Shown piece after piece: positions 61,814 to 64,000 of a stretch of DNA of 64,000 nucleotides; position 1 is the stretch's first letter, and each line of letters starts with the position of its first letter. The notes under the pieces were generated by a model that worked only from the letters and a program-made list of their open reading frames with translations, was not told the DNA's origin and made no database searches. Source of the DNA: Ziziphus jujuba (lineage: Eukaryota; Streptophyta; Magnoliopsida; Rosales; Rhamnaceae); NCBI RefSeq assembly GCF_031755915.1, contig NC_083386.1, positions 12,462,001-12,526,000 of the forward strand, read 5' to 3'. The position numbers and the translations under genes were made by a program.

Positions 61814-62036
61814 GGTTGAAAAAACAAAGATGGTCCAACTTCGTAACATAAAAATCTTATGCAACTTGGCACCATAGATTAATTATAATATTTTATTACA
61901 ATCACGACAAGATTAAATAAATATGATAATAAAAAATAAAGTAGCCATAATGTCCTCATAACCCAAACCGGAAATTTTAAGAACAAACCATTCTGTGTTT
62001 TATTTTTAAGGCTATTAATATTTTCCTATGTTGCTT

Positions 62037-62154
62037 TCATCCCCAGGAACACATTGATGAGAACGGTCTTTGACTGGAGCGATGCCTTCAACAATTTCAA
62101 CTGAACACATCGGTAAGAACGGTCTTTGATTGGAGCGATGCCTTCAACAACTCC
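62037..62154 (-). pseudogene. DUF674 last-exon doublet, unit 3 copy
   Basis: Same 56-bp doublet as in unit 1. Confidence 0.5.
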
Positions 62155-63162
62155 TACAATATATGATAGAATATTTAACAATATCAATATCAACACATAT
62201 TAGACTTTAATAATTAATAAAAGAAACACACATTTTAAAATTCAATGAAGAACATAATATAAAATCAATAATTAATGATGAAGTTCAAAGTCCCCTATTG
62301 GCATGTTATATATTTAGATGAAATGATATTTTGTTTTGGGAGATTCTATAGTAAGTGAGTCTATTATTGTTTGTGATGATTATATAGTCCAAATAGGAAA
62401 CTATTTGATATTTTATATGAACTAGCTATAATCATATAACTCACTTATAAGGTTTGTTTGTGTCAGTAATTGAACTAGCTTGTTTATTAACTTTTGCCAT
62501 AAACCCTTTGAAAACATACTCTCTGTAATACTTCAGTTGACCATATGGACTAAATGACATATTCTCTCTAAAAAGCTTAATTGGCTTATTTTCTATTTTT
62601 ATTTTTATTATTATATTATTATATTCATTATATATTATTATCACTATTATTATTTATTTAATTATTTTCATATATATATATATATACATACATATATATA
62701 TATATATATATATCTATATATAAACTAGGGAATAAGTTATCAATTAATTTAACATGATATATACGACAGAGGAATTAAAGCTTGTTGCATTTATGGGTGC
62801 CTGTTTGGTATAAACCTGAGAGAGAAAGGTTAAAGAGGAATGTGTCTATTAGGTATTGCTTCTGTATTCTATTTTACAGGCTAAAGTATCCAAAAGATTT
62901 GATGAATTAATGGCTATGCGTAAAAGATATGTACATGTATGTAGATCTTGAATTTACAATACTTTAAATTATCATTCTGTTAATTAATTTATTATTTTAG
63001 TACTAACAAGAAAACTATAAGTTTACTACTTTAAGACAAAAGGAACATATTGATCGTTGTGAAGCAAGGCTAATATACTTAGGACATTTTTCTTTCTAAT
63101 TAGATTTCTCTTTTTTATTTTTGGCCAACCATTCATTTTGATTTTTTTTTTCAGATGAAAAT

Positions 63163-64000
63163 TGTCAGGACCCGTCCAGAATTCCTCCTCCGGAACCCTA
63201 GACAGCCCTGATCCCAGGGAAATACCACCGAACCTTCCAACGGAAAATCCGACAGCACCTCCCCTAAGGGATTTACTTACCACAAATTTACCTGCACTGA
63301 AAACACACTTCAAAAATATCCCCTTATTCCTCCCACAAACTACAAATTGGTTCCACAAATTCCAGCACTTCAAAATACAGTAATCCAGTGCAAAATAAAT
63401 ACAACAAGAATGAAAGAAATAGTACAACCGCAATAAAGAAGAACAGGGTACTTCACGAAGTAAAACAGCGAGGAAGATCAAGTCCGCTCCGAATGAACAC
63501 CGACAACCTAGAACCTAGAGGAACGGAATTTAAGAGTGTGAGATGCTAATCATCTCAGTGAGCGACTCTACTACTATACCATATAATATCACAGTAATAA
63601 GTATAAATAATAATTATTTGGAAATAATAATTTCTCTCAAAACCCTTACAATTCTCTCAGTTGGAAAGGTTCCCCTTTTAAAACATTTTCACAAAACCCT
63701 TTATTCATATTCCCCGAAAAACCAAGACATCAATTAAATACCAGAAGCGGTAACAATTATATTTTTCATTAACATTTTATTTTTAAAACACAGTTCTGAA
63801 AATCATTTGATGCACCCACTATATACCAGTGGCGCCAACAGTACCCAGCGTCCCAAGGTACCGCCAGACAGGAGGTTATAGAAAGAAACCGGCATACGGT
63901 CGCGTGGCGTCCCACTGCGCCGCTGCTAACCTGGTGTCCCGGCCAAAGGGGGGTGGCCGCCCTCTCCGATGGCATCCACAGGACACCCTCATAATATCAA
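63163..64000 (-). mobile_element. Chromovirus LTR B, unit 3 (cut by window edge)
   Basis: Begins TGTCAGGACCCG as in the other copies and runs off the right edge. Confidence 0.5.

Larger units (their letters stand above)
57069..64000. repeat. Tandem array unit 3 (partial, right edge)
   Basis: 6932 bp visible; the window ends inside its LTR B. Differences from unit 2 include G48844/A58537, G50192/T59885, a base near 62669, and a TA run 24 bases shorter. Array continuation beyond the window is unknown. Confidence 0.5.

Noticed and set aside
37697..64000. Reading the array as a CRISPR-like or centromeric satellite
   Set aside because: The unit is ~9.7 kb, contains identifiable LTRs, TRIM and gene remnants, and is a plant nuclear segmental duplication rather than a short-period satellite or spacer array.

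Overview
The window reads as nuclear DNA of a flowering plant, most likely a eudicot. Genes have introns with GT..AG borders, the DNA between them is very AT-rich, and the gene families (ABCB transporter, thylakoid PsbP-like protein, cytosolic uL23, CC-NB-LRR, LRR receptor-like protein, DUF674) are plant families. Chromovirus, copia, LINE, TRIM and MITE remnants fit the same picture. The exact taxon cannot be fixed from the sequence alone.

Layout. 1-3.1 kb: 5' half of an ABCB20/ABCB6-type transporter gene on the minus strand, running off the left edge. 3.1-8.4 kb: AT-rich intergenic DNA with microsatellites and a Mutator-like MITE candidate. 8.5-11.2 kb: complete eight-exon PsbP-like protein 1 gene (+). 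12.2-14.3 kb: complete ribosomal protein L23A gene (-) with Site II/telobox promoter motifs. 16.5-17.5 kb: a frameshifted DUF674 pseudogene. 19.25-22.1 kb: an intronless CC-NB-LRR resistance gene (+) whose last ~88 codons lie behind two in-frame stops. 24.2-24.9 kb: an F-box pseudogene. 26.4-29.6 kb: a 1078-residue LRR receptor-like protein (-), with eroded copies of its 3' end at about 25.1, 33.0 and 34.2 kb. 30.7-31.4 kb: a LINE-type RNase H remnant. 34.6-35.0 kb: a second DUF674 remnant. 35.9-36.4 kb: a copia LTR/PBS/gag fragment.

From 36.75 kb to the right edge the DNA is dominated by a chromovirus-type (Ty3/Gypsy) LTR family lying on the minus strand. A complete solo LTR (36751-39725) with a 5-bp target duplication ATGCT sits in the predicted stop codon of a third DUF674 locus. 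From inside this LTR, a block of about 9.68 kb is repeated head-to-tail: 37697-47375, 47376-57068 and 57069 to the edge. Copies are nearly identical: a handful of substitutions plus TA-microsatellite length changes. Each full unit holds the right part of an LTR, a DUF674 remnant, a TRIM element, a second full LTR, a drastically deleted chromovirus interior, and the left stub of a third LTR. The joint between units links two LTRs out of register by about 670 bp with 4 bp of shared sequence (AGAA). It is therefore a microhomology joint, not a simple homologous LTR x LTR crossover. This young array is the most unusual part of the window.

How the genes relate: the left third holds housekeeping and photosynthesis genes. 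The middle is a small, decaying immune-receptor neighbourhood (one NLR, one RLP, RLP relics, F-box relic). The right third is repeat-driven. The LTRs carry a dense W-box cluster and a G-box inverted repeat, which could in principle confer stress-responsive transcription near this neighbourhood; that is inference.
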